DNA of 64,000 bases from Ditylenchus dipsaci (GCA_004194705.1 SADC01000417.1:43774-107773); one strand, 5' to 3'; shown: positions 1-12,860, numbered from the stretch's first letter. Notes: generated by a model from the sequence alone, not told the origin. Numbers and translations are program-made.

Positions 1-70
1 AAAAAATTTGCTGCCCCCTCTTAAGTTTTTGAAACGCTTTGGTACGTTCATTCGAAGGGATATACCAGCG

Positions 71-278
71 CGTTACAGTGCAATTAAGGCGGGGACCAGC
101 AATTTCTTTTTCTCTCGACTGTTTTATATAAGCGTTCTACCTGATCCGACGAAAGTTTTCTGCCTACTTTTTAAAAGTAGGATAAGGTCATAAATATCAA
201 ATTTTCGTTGAAACATGTGAAAATATGAACGATTTTTGAAAACTTGCTGGTCCCAGTCCTTATTTGCGCTCTAACGCG
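71..278. repeat. Short inverted-repeat element (MITE-like)
   Basis: Arms at about 71-112 and 243-278 are inverted copies: CGTTACAGTGCAATTAAGG on the left, and the reverse complement of the right end begins CGCGTTAGAGCGCAAATAAG. Both run into GGGACCAGCAA. The interior is unrelated AT-rich sequence. No transposase remnant or clear target duplication was seen, so the class is unknown. Confidence 0.55.
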
Positions 279-735
279 ATAGTATGCCTCTTCAAGGACA
301 ATTTTAAATGTTAATCGACCACGCTGAATACGAATCCGGTGTCGAAATTTGGTGTTTCTTCAGCGGAATATATATTTTATGTCCAAATTTATTTTTGAGA
401 GCATTGCTAAACACTTCCAAATACTCTTTTTACTCTGCTTCAAAGCTTTTTCAGGTGCAGTTTTTCTTGCTCTGTCGAATGGTATACATTGATAATCGAA
501 AAAATGGCTATGATATCTTTTTAGAAAGCTCGTAACTTACGCTTTCTTTTGCAATATCAATTTGGAGTTACTCTGGAACTTTGGAACTCTGGAATAACCA
601 CTCTGGAATTTTCAAAATCAATAATAAGAATTTACGAGTACTGCCCTTCTGAAGTTGCATAAGCGAAAATCTTGACTTCGCTAGTTCTTGGGGCAGCTGA
701 TTCGCAAATAGTGACTTCTTAAAAAATTTCTTTTA

Positions 736-1080
736 TTAACAACAAGGAATGGTGAAGACGTGTTTAGCGTGAATCTCTGCACCAGGATGTGCTTTTAAGA
801 CAAACAGGCATTCCAGTGTTAACTGGTCTGAAGTTTAATTCAGGTCTTAGCAATTCAACAATTTTTATCCAATTTTTTGCGATCATATTTTTTTAAGTCG
901 TAAACAAACCGTATGCAACTGGTCATCCGTTAGAAAAGTAGTTAAATAAGCTTTGACTTTGTTGATTGACTTTTGCTCTCCAGCAGTGATTGTTCCAGTG
1001 ATGGGCAAAAAACACACAATCAACGCAAACATTAAAAGTGAAGAGCGGAGAAGCATATTAGGCATTAACCCTTTCAACAA
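736..1080 (-). CDS. Small secreted protein, two exons (paralogue of the gene at 47.2-48.1 kb)
   Basis: Exon 1 (910-1080) encodes a hydrophobic signal peptide followed by TAGEQKSINKVKAYLTTFLT and DDQLHT. Almost the same block, AGEQKTINKVKAYVTNFLTD, begins the mature part of the secreted protein at 48.1 kb, so this is a real family. A donor follows HT in phase 0. A possible exon 2 (736-822) adds 28 residues ending FTIPCC, and an AATAAA overlaps the stop. Exon 2 does not resemble exon 2 of the paralogue. Either the 3' end was replaced, or the true second exon is lost or outside the window. Several in-frame ATGs exist; the one directly before LLRSSLLMF is the best signal-peptide start. Function unknown. 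Exon 1 is well supported, exon 2 is weak. Confidence 0.5.
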
Positions 1081-1600
1081 TCAAATGTTGAGGTAGAGGA
1101 AATAAAAATGATTATTGAAACATTTTTATATTTATTTCCGCTGACATGTTTTATCTATTTTGTTGCCAAACAGAGTGGGCAGAAAAGCGGATCAACAATA
1201 ATCAAAAGGACAAACTTCTTTAGTGCCTATGCACAAAGCAGTGTTTTTTTATCCCACACTTATTTCCTGGTCTACCGTTGAACTCCTATTAATTCAGTCA
1301 GCCATATTATTTTTTAACCTTGTTCCATGGGCCATTCCGAGCATAACACATATACCGAATGACAGTTAACTGTAGCTGTACAGTTAACTAACCCGCTGAA
1401 TTCGCCTCAATATTGAAGTTAATATTTCGAAAAAAGGTATTTAAAATTTTACTAAATTCCTCGAGAATTTTTTATTTTTATCTTCTAGAAAAGACAGAAG
1501 TTATGATCCGGCATTTTTGTGTTAAAAATGCATTTTCAAACTACTTTTTGTTCTGTTTTTTATTTTAATTACAATACACTAATAAGTTTTGCGAAAATAT

Positions 1601-4600
1601 TCAATCGACTGCCATAAAATTATTGTTGACCATTATAACCGGCAGAGAACTGGTTCTCTTTGCAGTTGTTAGAGACATTCTTGCTTCCACTTTAGAGCAT
1701 CTTTTTTTAAACAATTTTTTGAACTTTTTCTTAGCCACTGTTCTCAGCTGGATATGAAAAAGCATGTACAGCGCACTATGGCAAATACCTAAATTCATAT
1801 TAGTCAAATCTATTTTTCAAATGAAAAATTTTAAAATTATCACACCTGCCAGTAAAAGACCCATAGGTATGAAAAAATAGGCAGTGTCTGTATTTAAGCC
1901 AAATAAAGAGTCCAAGAAAATCTCCGTGACAGCCACAAAAGTTGATGGAACCATCAAAAATAAGGCAGACACCACCAGTGTAGCCATTGCCAAGCGGTTG
2001 GTTTTAGTAAGGTTTTCGCACATTACAACCCCTTTGTTATAAGCACTATTGTTTTCTGTTGGAGCGTGGTCGTCTCCACACCTTTCTTTACGATAGTTGC
2101 GCACTTCATAAGTAGCAAAGATTACTATGGTCAGCATTATGAAGTTCGCTACCTTAATTACATTGAAAAAATTTAAATAAGTCAAGTTTAAAAAAAAGAT
2201 TGCTTAAAGAACCAGTTTCCTGGTTGAACAATTTTTTAGCTCTTTACTCTACTGGGTTGGAAAAGCACTTTTTGAAAAAAATGTTTCATATACACGGAGG
2301 TACCATGGTTTTTTAGTCAAAAATTCATTATTAAAATTGCCTTTTAAATTTGGAAAGGGAAAAAAGCTGTATAGAGATGGTAAGGGAATACCATGGGGCC
2401 ACTAATCACACAGGGCACACTAACAAGAAGATGTTGAACATAAACTGTGGCATGATGCTTTTTTATACGTCCAAAGTCACTTTCGAGTGACTTTTTGTCT
2501 ATTTACTTTTGCCAGAAATGTAAATTTAAGAAATGCCAATGCTCCCAAAAACTATGATCTTCTTCAATCCGAATATTGCGAAATGTCAACAATAGAACAA
2601 ATTTTTAAGCGTAATATTCACCATAGTGCTGAATCCCCACAACTCTTTGAATTTATCAGTGACGAAACAGCCAAAAGTAGCACAATTAGGGCAGTGTTGG
2701 TGTGGTGTAGAGAAGTAGAACAGAAAAAAGTAATCAATGCAGCATAAGAAAATTCCAAATATCAAAGTTTGAATCACAACTACCATGGGCCGCTTTTTTC
2801 GATAATAGACTGCAAAACGGAGAGCCTGAAAATTTTTAAAATTTTAGAAAAACAATACAGCCAAATATAATTACATTTAATTACATTACGTATAATTACA
2901 TTCTCTTGCTGCTCTATTTAGTTAGATTTCACTCGGTTTGACCCATTTTTGCGTAATTTTTATGTTTTTATGAAATTATATATTTTCGACATATATTTTT
3001 AAAACTTTCGAAATTTTATAAAATTGTAAATGAAATAAATAAAAAATAAAGTTTAAAAATTTATAAAATTTTTGACATATCTTTTTAACTATTCTAGACG
3101 TTACTGAGAAAATATTTTTTTTGTAGCTTATTTCACTTTTAATAAGAAGTTTGAAATTGTAAAAAGGAGATTTCTTCGAAGAATTCTACGGGATTCTCTA
3201 CCAATCCGACAGATAAGAAATTGAGAATCATTCTTTTTTGCAAATTTCCTAGAATTATTATTTCCTTCCTGACTGTTTTACTGTTGACTGTTCACTGACT
3301 GTTCACAGGAAACGAGTAGGAGCGGACTTAAATGTCTTCGCACATTTTTAGCTGGTATGTTTTGAACAAAGCATGCACTAGATACGCTTTTAGCTCAGTT
3401 TGGACCTTTTTTATAGGGTTTTATGTGACATATTTTTGCATAATCTTCGTTTCCGGTTACCGCATATAACTACAACTGTAACGTTCAGAAATCGCCCACA
3501 TCAGAAAAGCTATGAAAATTTGTTGACTAAGTGAAATTTGTGGACTGTGCAGAATTAAAAAAAAATTCACTGTGTAAAATTTGTAGACTGACAAGGGAGC
3601 CTCGCGAACTTGTTTTCACTCGCAAATTAGAGTTTGGTCTCATTGGACAGCCAGTATGCGACTGTAAATCTGTCAACAGACTATAAATCTGTTGAGATCT
3701 CGGGCCCATAGGCCTAAAAGTTGGGATGAGAAGGCCAGTAAAGTATTGAAGGCGCTTTATATATGCATCGCCTAGGTCACAGGTTCGAATACCAGTGGGT
3801 GCACACGAATTTTTCACTTCAATTCTTGAAGTTTACCCTTCGCTATTAAACTATTTGGGTAACTAATGGCCTAAAGATCATTTAGAAACCAAACTTGTAA
3901 ATAAGAGTGGGTGGAAAATGGGCGTGCACCCAGTAGTATTCGAAACTGTGACCTAGGCAATGCATGTATAAAGCCCCTGTTTAAATTCTAAAATGCTTTA
4001 ATCCCCCTGTGGTTTTTCAATACCTTACTAGGCTTCTTATCTCAAATATTCGGCCTATGGGCCCGAGATCTCGACAGATTTGATATAAAGTCGCATACTG
4101 GCTATCAAATGAGACCAAATTCAAATTTGCGAGTGAAAAATAAGTTCGTGAGGTTCACTTGTGAGTGAAATTTGCTAACTATGCAAAACTTGTGGACTAT
4201 GTGAAATTTGTAAATTATGTGAAATTGCCGGACTACGTAGAATTTGCCGACTTGACGTTTCAAGATAACGTAGATTTGAAGACACAGAGTCTGCGTTGGT
4301 CATTTTTTTGGACAATACTTTTTTCTCCGACTAAAACACTTTTTTCTCCGACTAAAATATTTTTTTTCCGACTAATTTCATTTCCGACTAAAATACTTTT
4401 TTCTCCGACGAAAATACTTTTTTTTCCGACTAATTTTCTTTTTTCTCCGACTAATTTTAATTCTCGACACGAAATCAACCATTTTAAAAAAATTTTGTGT
4501 GAAATTCAAGGGTGGGCAAAGACCAGATGGCTGGAGACCCACTCCGGAATGGCCAAAAGGCCAAAATTTTTGGTTTTCTGCGGGTTTACTAAAGGGGGAG

Positions 4601-5646
4601 TAAACTTTTTGAGAAAAATCGATTGAGCGGATCAGATTTCGGGTCCGATCGGCTTAATCGCTCAGAATTCCAGGTTTATGGTGGTTTCGAGTGGTTCAGG
4701 GTGGAGTTGTGGGCGATTAAGCCGATCGGACCCGAAATCTGATCCGCTCAATCGATTTTTCTCAAAAAGTTTACTCCCCCTTTAGTAAACCCCAAAAAAC
4801 CAACTTCCAGGGGCTTCTGGCCATTCCGGAGTGGGTCTCCAGCCATCTGGTCTTTGCCCACCCTTGAATTTCACACAAAATTTTTTAAAAATGGTTGATT
4901 TCGTGTCGAGAATTAAAATTAGTCGGAGAAAACGAAAATTAGTCGGAAAAAAAAGTATTTTAGTCGGAGAAAAAAGTGTTTTAGTCGGAAATGAAATTAG
5001 TCGGAAAAAAAAATATTTTAGTCGGAAAAAAAAGTGTTTTAGTCGGAGAAAAAAGTATTGTCCATTTTTTTTTCAAAAATCGCTATTTTATTCTTTGCTT
5101 GTAGCATTTTGACGTGAAAACTCAGAGGTACGAATAAAGAATTATTTTTAAATAAAGTAAAATCAGCAGCTTAAAAGTTAAAAATATTCGAACATACCTG
5201 AACTCTGTCCAAAGCAATAGATGCTGTTAATATTAAATACACTTTTAGCTGGAGCATGAGTGGCAATTCCAAAACCACTGCGAAAGTTCCATTGTAGTCC
5301 AGGCCATCTGCATTCCAGTAAAAAAGATAGTGCAAAACAGACGGCGCATCTAAAACATAATTATTTCAAAAAACCTTGATATAAAAAATGTGTTACCAAG
5401 TATAGCAAATAAAAAATTAGTTATAGACAATATGAGCAACAATCTAAGGCTTTGGTTTCTTCTTAGTCTTGAGTCACTAAAATTTACAAAAAATACATAT
5501 ATAATTGAGAAAATATATAAAAACCTGTAGAATAAGTAAATAATAAGTCCATTTCCAGCAATTGAAACAATTTGTAGCGCAAATAAAAATATGTATATAC
5601 ATAAGTAGTAGAAAGCGGGTAAGTTTTTGAATATACCGCACGCCAT
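1601..5646 (-). CDS. Nematode 7TM chemoreceptor, SRBC-like, complete in six exons
   Basis: Exons from 5' to 3' on the minus strand: 5525-5646, 5397-5476, 5198-5349, 2622-2825, 1846-2152 and 1601-1788. All phases join without a shift to give about 350 residues. TM1 contains IVSIAGNGLIIYLFY. TM3 ends in ASIALDRVQ followed by ALRFAVYYRKKRP, the DRY-like region. Extracellular cysteines lie in CPNCATFGCF, typical of the SRBC class, and TM6 is preceded by NRLAMATLVVSALFLMVPS. The tail is basic (RTVAKKKFKKLFKKR). It is expected to be a chemosensory G-protein-coupled receptor in neuronal cilia; the ligand is unknown. The acceptor before exon 5 (TAATTAAG) is weaker than the others. Intron 3 (2826-5197) is unusually long because two foldback repeats sit in it. 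Class assignment within the nematode serpentine families is from memory of conserved motifs; receptor identity is firm. Confidence 0.78.
3535..4185. repeat. Foldback element enclosing two inverted tRNA-like modules
   Basis: Left arm about 3535-3800 and right arm about 3905-4185 are diverged inverted copies, for example GGGCCCGAGATCTCGACAG on the right against its complement near 3690. Each arm includes a B-box-like GGTTCGAAT or its complement next to GTGCACCCA, as in a tRNA-derived SINE. The outer ends carry the GTGGACTGTG/GTTGACTATG-type short repeats that occur elsewhere in the window. It lies in intron 3 of the SRBC-like receptor. Confidence 0.6.
4296..5075. repeat. Foldback element with CTCCGACTAAAA arrays in both arms
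   Basis: The outer part of each arm is a tandem array of about 20-30 bp units around CTCCGACTAAAATAC (left 4310-4460, complement right 4915-5060). The inner part is a near-identical inverted copy of about 180 bp (4500-4665 against 4705-4870) containing GATTGAGCGGATCAG. The inner part recurs as diverged single copies near 45.1-45.3 kb and 50.75-50.9 kb. The small ORFs read through this array are repeat translation, not genes. It lies in intron 3 of the SRBC-like receptor. Confidence 0.75.
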
Positions 5647-5808
5647 GGCTATTTTTTCTCTGTGAATTTTATGTTATAATATAAATTCTTTCTTTTTTCA
5701 AGCGATTAGGACACAATAAAATGAAAAAGCCAGAATTATCTCTTAGTTGAGTCAAAATTTACAACTTCTTGATTTGTTGAACCCAAAATAAAATTTTTGA
5801 CGCTGATA

Positions 5809-6157
5809 CAGTCGAAACTCGCTATAGTGGCACCCCCAAAAGTTCGTTCCCGACTAGGGTCCGACACTTTTTTTAACCCAATTTTCGAAATATTTTATTG
5901 ATTCCTTTAGTACAGTCTGGTCGCAAATATCGTAAGAATTCCGATTCTGCCGATCGTTTTTTGAAAATAAAACAAAATTTAGGTTAAAAAAGTGAAACCT
6001 CGATATAATGGCACCCCTTTTTTGAAAACAGGTCAAGATAGTTCCAATGTTGGAAGGGGGTAGGTTTGTTTTAAAGTCGGTCATATTGCTTCCGAACCTC
6101 GTTATAGTGGCATTCCCAAAAGTGACACTATAGCGGGGTTAATATAGTCGAGTTTCA
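5809..6157. mobile_element. pogo/Tc1-like MITE (CAGTCGAAACTCG end)
   Basis: Begins CAGTCGAAACTCGCTATAGT after a TA and contains further internal copies of the same end (near 5995 and 6090) before a degraded inverse end near 6150. The CAGTCGAxxCTC...TATAGTG design is that of short pogo-like elements, also seen at 31386-32751 and 39286-39468. No coding capacity. Confidence 0.55.
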
Positions 6158-6380
6158 ATTTAAAAACACTCATGGGACCAAATAACTTTGTCAAAACTAT
6201 GTTCAACATCTTCTTGTTAGTGGGCCCTATGTGACTAGTGGCCCCTTTTATTCCTTCTCATTCATACAGCGCTTAATCCCATAAAAAATTAAGAAGGCTT
6301 CAATTTAAATAAATTATAAAAAATAAGACTAAAAAAAGATGATACCCTGTGCCACACCTGTGGTTCAACTTTTTTGTCAG

Positions 6381-6515
6381 AATTGAAAAAAACTTGGTGT
6401 TTTTATGAAATCTTTGTCGAGAAACATGAATATGAGAATATCTCCTCCATCCGAGCCTTCTGCGTGGCGGAGGACTATACTCAAGCCAAAAGTGAAATCA
6501 GTACAGCTCGTGGGA
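6381..6515 (+). CDS. Possible orphan coding exon
   Basis: Between a TTTTTTGTCAG acceptor and a GA|GTTAAG donor there is an open frame of about 44 residues with protein-like composition, including FYEIFVEKHEYENISS and AFCVAEDYTQAKSEI. No flanking exons were recognised on either side and no family was recognised. It could be a surviving exon of a destroyed gene, or chance. The base composition is more balanced than its surroundings. Confidence 0.3.
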
Positions 6516-8459
6516 GTTAAGAAAATGAAATAAACAGCTTTGCAAAATATTGCGTCTACCTTGAGTCAGAGCCGTAGCCAGAAATTTTTGACAGAGGGTG
6601 GTCACCGAACTTTTCCCGGACCTATAACCTACACTATTTTTCAAGTTCTCGCGGCCATTTTACCTACACCGTTTGAAAAAACCTAACATGGGGCAGCGGA
6701 AAGGAAAATATCTAAAAATCTCGAAAAAATAAATTTTATATTTTGCAGCGGCAGGAATACATTGTGCCGGTGCCGACGAAAATTTTTTTGTTTGATTTTG
6801 GAAGACATAAGAAAAAAATCAAAAAATTTACATCCTGACGGGGGCTCGAATATGGGCGAAAATCGAAAGGGTGGAGGGTCACGGGCATTCCCCTCCTACC
6901 GCTACCCCTACCTGGCTACGCCACTGGTTGAGATGCATGCTCTCTCAAGTTCGGGTTGAGTTTCTTCTTTTTTTTTCGATTTTAAAATTTTGGTTTCAGG
7001 GGTTGAGTTATTAGAACAGGGTGGCTTATGAGAGAAAATACAATATTTTAAATTATTTTTAAAAGCTGAATAGATTAAGCAATGTATGAACTAATAATTT
7101 TCAGGCCACAAAATGTTTCCATTTAACAAGAAATGTAATGTAAGTTAAGTCAAACAAATAGGAAAGTAACATAATTTGGTCGGCTTCAGGTGACATTCTC
7201 GATTCTTTGAGATAAATGAATTTTCGTCTAAATTATAAATTAACATCGAAATAATTACATTTAAAAAGAGCCATGAAAGTATTTTCAAAGCATGAAAAGA
7301 ACAACGCCAAAGATAAAATAGTTCATACATAGTCGAGAGCTCGGAAGCACGCTTGGCTAAAAATACTTTTTTTGACGCATTTCAGAAGAAATAACTGAAT
7401 TGCAGCAACAAATTTCAGAACCAAATTCAACGCCCTTAATTTTTTCACATCATATTTCAAAGCTGTGGGAATCTTAGTCAAAAACAGTGCGACCTCATTT
7501 TATTGTTCTGATTATCAAAGGCTTACATTGTTGGGTTCTCATCATTTTTGACTTCGTATTTTTTGATAAATAACTTTCGAAATTGTAATTTTAGTTTTTC
7601 ATAACAGAGAAATGTAAGTAAAAATAAGTAAAAAATAGATTGGTGATTCAAGCACTTTTTTTTTCAACCCTCCCTCCCAACCTTAGATTTTAAAAAAGCG
7701 ACCCCGTATGACTTCCCGAATTTATTCCTACATTCTTTTTCACATTCATTAAATTTTTATGGCCTATTCGCACTCATTGCACATAGAAACTCCGTTACGC
7801 ATGTGTTTTTATCGATCTAGACTCATTTTTCGAGTGATTTGTGTCTGAAGTGTGGGTGTTTGTGCATTTCCAACCCCATCACCAAGCTTCTAAGCTTGGG
7901 GTCTTCTGCGATTGCGGAAGCGTCGCAATTTTTATACGAAATGTACCTTCCTCACCTGAAACCGTCTTTTCGACACTTTCAAGGCTTTAAACAAAACAGT
8001 GGTTAAACTGCTTTTAGGAAAGAATTAATAAAATAAACTTTGGTTTTTCATTTGTCTTCTTAGTTATAACGACAATAAAAAACAATTATTTATACAGTTG
8101 CCGCTTTATCTAACTTGATTTAACATAAAACTACATTAAACATAAGTTTTGCCCGGTCTATATTTAACATGAACCACTAATTGTCGCAAAAGTTCAAATT
8201 TTTTTGTCTCGACGAAAGAAAAAGGGCATGTTATAAAGATCTTGATTTTTCGTTCACTTCTAGGAACCTCTTATGTGAAAAAACCCAAAACTCAAACTAA
8301 AATCCGCCGCCTGCAATTCGGAAGGCAAGAAAAAAATTTTTAGAAGCAAATTTAATTGTACGTGTTTGTGCTTTAAAAAAGCTTAGATGTTATACTTGAA
8401 GGTTCTGAAAAAAAATCCGACATAAGTTTGCAAAAAATGGCAGAAAAATGGACTTTAAC
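6516..8459. other. Gene-free AT-rich stretch
   Basis: No convincing exon, RNA gene or complete repeat was seen. The sequence is low-complexity A/T with scattered short repeat ends. Short open frames here have no splice context or recognisable motifs. Confidence 0.5.
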
Positions 8460-8661
8460 CAGGGCTCGGAAACGTCCTTTATTTGAAGATTTTTCTTTTA
8501 TTTGAGATCCGAAATCTTCAGAATTTTTAGATTTTAGGTCAAAATCTTTATTTTCGTTGCTCGGAAATCAATAAGCACTGGATATAATTGCCCTTTTTGA
8601 CCAAATGTTTTTTATTTTATCAAAATGTCCTTTATTTAAAACTTTTGGTTTCCGAGCCCTG
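8460..8661. mobile_element. hAT-like MITE (CAGGGCTCGGAAAC ends)
   Basis: Terminal inverted repeats read CAGGGCTCGGAAACGTCCTT on the left, and the right end finishes GGTTTCCGAGCCCTG. Both ends lead into AATAAAGGACA-type sequence. The flanks ACTTTAAC and ACTTAACA look like an 8-bp target duplication that has lost one base. The interior is non-coding. Ends and duplication length fit the hAT superfamily. Confidence 0.7.
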
Positions 8662-9194
8662 ACTTAACACAAAAATGGCGACCCACAGAAAACAGGCACA
8701 TGCCACATAACTATACAGAATTATACGAGTGAACTAACTGAACTTAAACACTTGAAGAAGTATTGACTCAACTTCTTAGATGCAATGAATAAAAGAATAA
8801 ACAAAAGAATCACAAATGTCACAGCAAATTGAATTAACAAATTTATTACCAAACAACAACCTGTAACTATGGGTTCAAATTCTTTGAAAACAAATTGTTA
8901 CAGACTTCTAGTCAACATTTTATATAATAATAATCAAAGAAAATTAAAAAAACCAAACACTACTCTTGCTCTATATTTAACCAATCTAAAGTATATACAC
9001 AATGAGTTCTCGAATGAAATATTAAGAACTTTTGAAAATAGTAATTAAATGTGGTTTGAATACCGAAGCACCAAAATAGAGCCTTTAGAATTGTTCTCAG
9101 GTTTTGATAATTTCCTTTTTATATCAAGTTATAAAGTATTATTAAGATTTTAAATAACGAAATAAAAATGATAGCAAATATTTTAATACTAGGG
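8662..9194. other. Gene-free AT-rich stretch
   Basis: Very A-rich sequence with no supportable exon, structural RNA or repeat boundary. Confidence 0.5.
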
Positions 9195-10345
9195 TCTGCA
9201 GGCGCCTATCGGCGCCTATGTTGTTCGGGAACAGTAGTTGTTCATGTACATTAGTAGTTCGGGTAGATTTATCTTCCGAGTGCGTTAATGGTTAGGGTAG
9301 ATCATCCACCCTACCTGTTGACTAAGCTACTCTACCTCGCCTACCCTCGCCTATCCTCGCCAACCCTCTTACATCCTCGCCTACCCTCGCCTATCCTCGC
9401 CTACCCTCGCCCATCCTCGCCTATCCAATTTCGATTATACGTGATTGTGCTTAAAAGGAAGCCAAGATGTTGAACTTGAGGGTTCCGCAGAGATATTTGA
9501 CATTAATCGGCAAAAACTGGCCAAAAATTGGGTTTGAACCGGAACATCCACCTTAAATCCACACCTGAGAAACCAATGAGTTTTGAGCTTGTCCGGGCAG
9601 TTCAAACCCGTTCACTTTTTAAAATCCACTGTTAAATAGCTCATTTTGTAGCTGAGATTCTTTTGTTTTCACCATTATGAAACATCAACACTGACTTTCT
9701 CTATAAAAGTGGCTCAAAATTGTGTCTGAAGTTAAAAATAGGAAAAACTCCACCTAAAAAGCAACTGACTTGAGAGCTTGTCCGGGCCAGTTCGACCCTT
9801 TACACTTTTCTAACCTCACAGGTTAATAGTTTATTTTGTAGCTGAGATTCTCTAGTTTTCACCATTATAAAACATCAACACCGACTTTCTTTATAAAAGT
9901 GGCTCAAAATTGGGTCTGAAGTTAAAAAATAGGAAAAAGTACACCTAAAAAACCACTGAGTTGAGAGCTTGTCCGGACCAGTTCGACCCCTAAAACCTTT
10001 CAAAATCCACTGTTCAATAGCTCATTTTGTAGCTGAGATTCTCTAGTTTTCACCATTATGTAACATCAATACCGACTTTTCATATAAAAGTGGCTGAAAA
10101 TTTGACGATACATTAAAAGTGTGATCCACCCACCCACCCACCCGACCAAATACTATATAGAGATCTCTATACAGTATTCGGCATGTGTGGGTATGTGTGA
10201 GTGTCCTACTTTTTTATAAATTTGATTTTTAGCCGTTTTGTTGTGAACAAAGTCTAACAAGTTTATGTATTACGTTGTATTTTGGATGTGATCTTGGCTA
10301 TTTTTCGAAACTAATTAGTGGCGCCTGCAGGCGCCTGTTGTCCGG
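9195..10345. repeat. Composite tandem-repeat region bounded by GGCGCC motifs
   Basis: Both edges carry paired GGCGCC palindromes (CAGGCGCCTATCGGCGCC near 9201 and GGCGCCTGCAGGCGCC near 10321). Inside there are two tandem blocks. The first is about 8 copies of a 10-bp CCTCGCCTAC-type unit (about 9337-9426). The second is three diverged copies of a unit of about 190 bp (starting near 9575, 9762 and 9955) marked by GAGCTTGTCCGG and ending in ATAAAAGTGGCT. A CCACCCACCCACCCAC run and an AGAGATCTCT palindrome follow. The GGCGCC edges may be element ends, but no target duplication was found. Confidence 0.6.
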
Positions 10346-12519
10346 AGTTTAGTATATATTTCAAACATTTTTTAAATACTAAATCGTTTTTATAAAGTAA
10401 GTGGTTAACCTAACTTACGAAAAACAAAAAGCGGCTTTATTTCTTTATAGGGGTCTCTGGCGAAAAATGTGCTTCGTCCCGCTGTGGTTTTTTTTGCTCG
10501 AATTAAAAAAATTCTTAATCTCTTCTGTTGGTTTTTTCAAAAATGTTTAAAATTCTTGTCTATTCTGTTTTTATTCTCTGTTTTTTAACAAATTGAAAAA
10601 CGGCAGAAAAAACAACACGGGATACCAACAGGGTTCACAGATGTCCTGCTTTAGCGGGAATTTCCTGCTTTTTTATTTCAAAATCCGCTTTTTGTCCGTG
10701 AAAAAGCAGGATTTTTCGCACATCTAACAGCATCATAACAGCTTATTCCTGCTTTTCGCAGATTTTTTGGTTTAAATTCTTGCATTATAGAAACAAAATC
10801 CTGCTTTTTCTAAAACAAAATCATAGATTAATTGAAAAAGAAAAGAAATCTTGGCTTTAAAAATTCCTGACACAGACAAACAGGAAATACGCAAATTTTT
10901 TAGACCTTTCACTTCAAATAAAATATTTTGAATATGCTAGGCAAAGTATAACAGAGAAAATAATCATAAAATTTATTAGTGTGGGAAAGCATGTCTCCTT
11001 TTTAAATCTTGATATTTTATATATAAATTTTAAGTGCGGAGTTGATAAAAGGTTTAAAAAAATTACGTCCTTCTTTTCTGGTTTGAAAATTATAAAAAGC
11101 CGTGTGATTTTTTTAAAGTACAAGCTTTAGCTGATTTTTTCATTTTTATGACTTCACTGAAAATTTATAAAACAGACTTGTCCTTTTTTCAAACCAGACT
11201 TTTGAGCCAGACCTTGGGATATCACATTTTTCAAAAAAATGCGAAAGATTGTAAAAAAATAGCAAACAATTAATCAAGAACTTTATAAAACTAGTTTACG
11301 AACAAATGAAAATTCTACAAAAGTTAAAAAAAACTTTATAATAAGCGTTGGATCAAATATATTTTTAATACACCTTTTTGTTAATTTGTTTTTAATTAAA
11401 GGTCGTTTAAGTTTTCTGATTCTCGTGTTTTTGTATTAAAATAGTCATTCATTTTGAATTATTTATTCGTTCCGTATTTTCACTCTAAAATAAAACCTTC
11501 GAAATCAAAAGTCCTCGTCAAAATTTAAATTCATCTTGAGACAATAATAATTTAATGATCGAATTTTCCCAAGTTCAAATGATTTTTACCTCAAAAAAAT
11601 ACAAATTCAAAAAATGACTTTTGATTTTTAAAAGCAGTATCTGACTAGCAGTATCCATATCTAGCCACGAGCGACAGCAAAAGTAAATAAGTTCTGGGTT
11701 CAAGAACGCTGGGAAAACTCAGAAACGTGCTGATTTCAGTGGCCCAATCTCGGTTTTTTCGTTTGTCAAATGCGAAATCTGATAACTTAGATCTATATCA
11801 ACTTTTTGATTTTACGTTTACTGATAGAATTTTGAGATTTCGTTTTCAGTTTGAATTTTTCTCAAATTTTTAAAATGTTATCTGAAAACATAACCGATAA
11901 ACATGAAATCAAGAAGTGAATATGAGTTATAATGATCAGGTTTTTCATTTAACAAACATTTAACAAACAACCAGAAACTTGGCTACTGAAATATCCGAAA
12001 TTTGCGCTTTTCGAGGTTTCACTCGCCTTTCTACAACCCAGAACTCGGCTGTCCTCAAAAAAGGTGGTGGCTAGGTATAGTAAATCGACTGTGCCCTACA
12101 AGATAGTTTTAGCAGAATTTTCGGCGCTAGTAGCGAATAACCCCCTCCCCCAAATCTGACTTTTGAAAATCACTGTAACTACCCTTTGAAACAACAAGTT
12201 TAGGCTTAGCCCTCAGGCTCGGGACAGCATACGAAAGTTGTGACTGATAAATACACTTTTTCTGAAGTCTGGGACATATATTTAGGTACTCTTTACTTAA
12301 GTTTTAGGGGGCGAAAGTCGAATTTTCAAATTCAATTTCACAGTTCGAGCAGTTTCCTTGTAAGCTACTTTTATTCAAAATCGAAAAGTTACAAAGAAAT
12401 CCTTTGTTGTAAACGCTCAATTAAACTATCACTGAGCAATAAATCACATTGAATTTTCTAGTAGTTCAGACTAAATACACTTTTTTGAGCTTATAATAAA
12501 ATTGAGCGTTTACTGTAGT
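10346..12519. other. Gene-free stretch with weak inverted repeats
   Basis: It contains a relic of a CAGGGTTCACAGATGTCCTG hAT-like end (10628) and a diverged inverted pair around CCAGAAC and CTAGCCAC (about 11660-12075). No coding exon could be supported. Confidence 0.45.
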
Positions 12520-12860
12520 TCAGTACGTAAAAAATGATGAATTTTTTTTTGAAATCAGTCTATTTGTTTTCGGTAGAAACTTTAGTTTCGCTGTTTCTGG
12601 GATAGTTGTCAATGGTTTGGGCTCACGATCATCAATTTCCACTGAGTTGAGCGGATTCAAGAGTCGAACATACTGATTTTCTTGAGGAAATGATCTAAAA
12701 ACACCGTTTTAGATTCTAATTTTGACAGCACTTAAGAAGTTATAAAAGCTACCTCATCTGTAAATAAAAGCCTTCAATATGAGGATAGGGTCAAAAAACA
12801 TAACCATTTGGTTTTTAAACAATTTGAAAATTTAGACTTTCAACCGGAGTTTTTTATGCT
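12520..12860 (-). pseudogene. C-terminal exons of a nematode 7TM chemoreceptor
   Basis: The last exon (12520-12694, acceptor TTTTTAG) encodes a polar tail containing SFPQENQYVRLLNPLNSVE and ends at a stop. Just upstream, an exon encodes FFDPILILKAFIYR, which fits the seventh membrane segment of STR/SRJ/SRD-type receptors (DPxxxxxxxxxYR). The join to the tail meets a TGA unless one base is added before the donor. Upstream exons are not found: a hAT MITE and the KDEL receptor gene follow. It is either a 3' remnant or a gene with an assembly deletion. Family class uncertain. Confidence 0.45.

Noticed and set aside
4165..4626. 153-residue ORF
   Set aside because: Reads through the GTTAACTATG-type array and the CTCCGACTAAAA array of a foldback element.
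9288..9473. ORF rich in YPRLSSP repeats
   Set aside because: Translation of a 10-bp CCTCGCCTAC tandem repeat.
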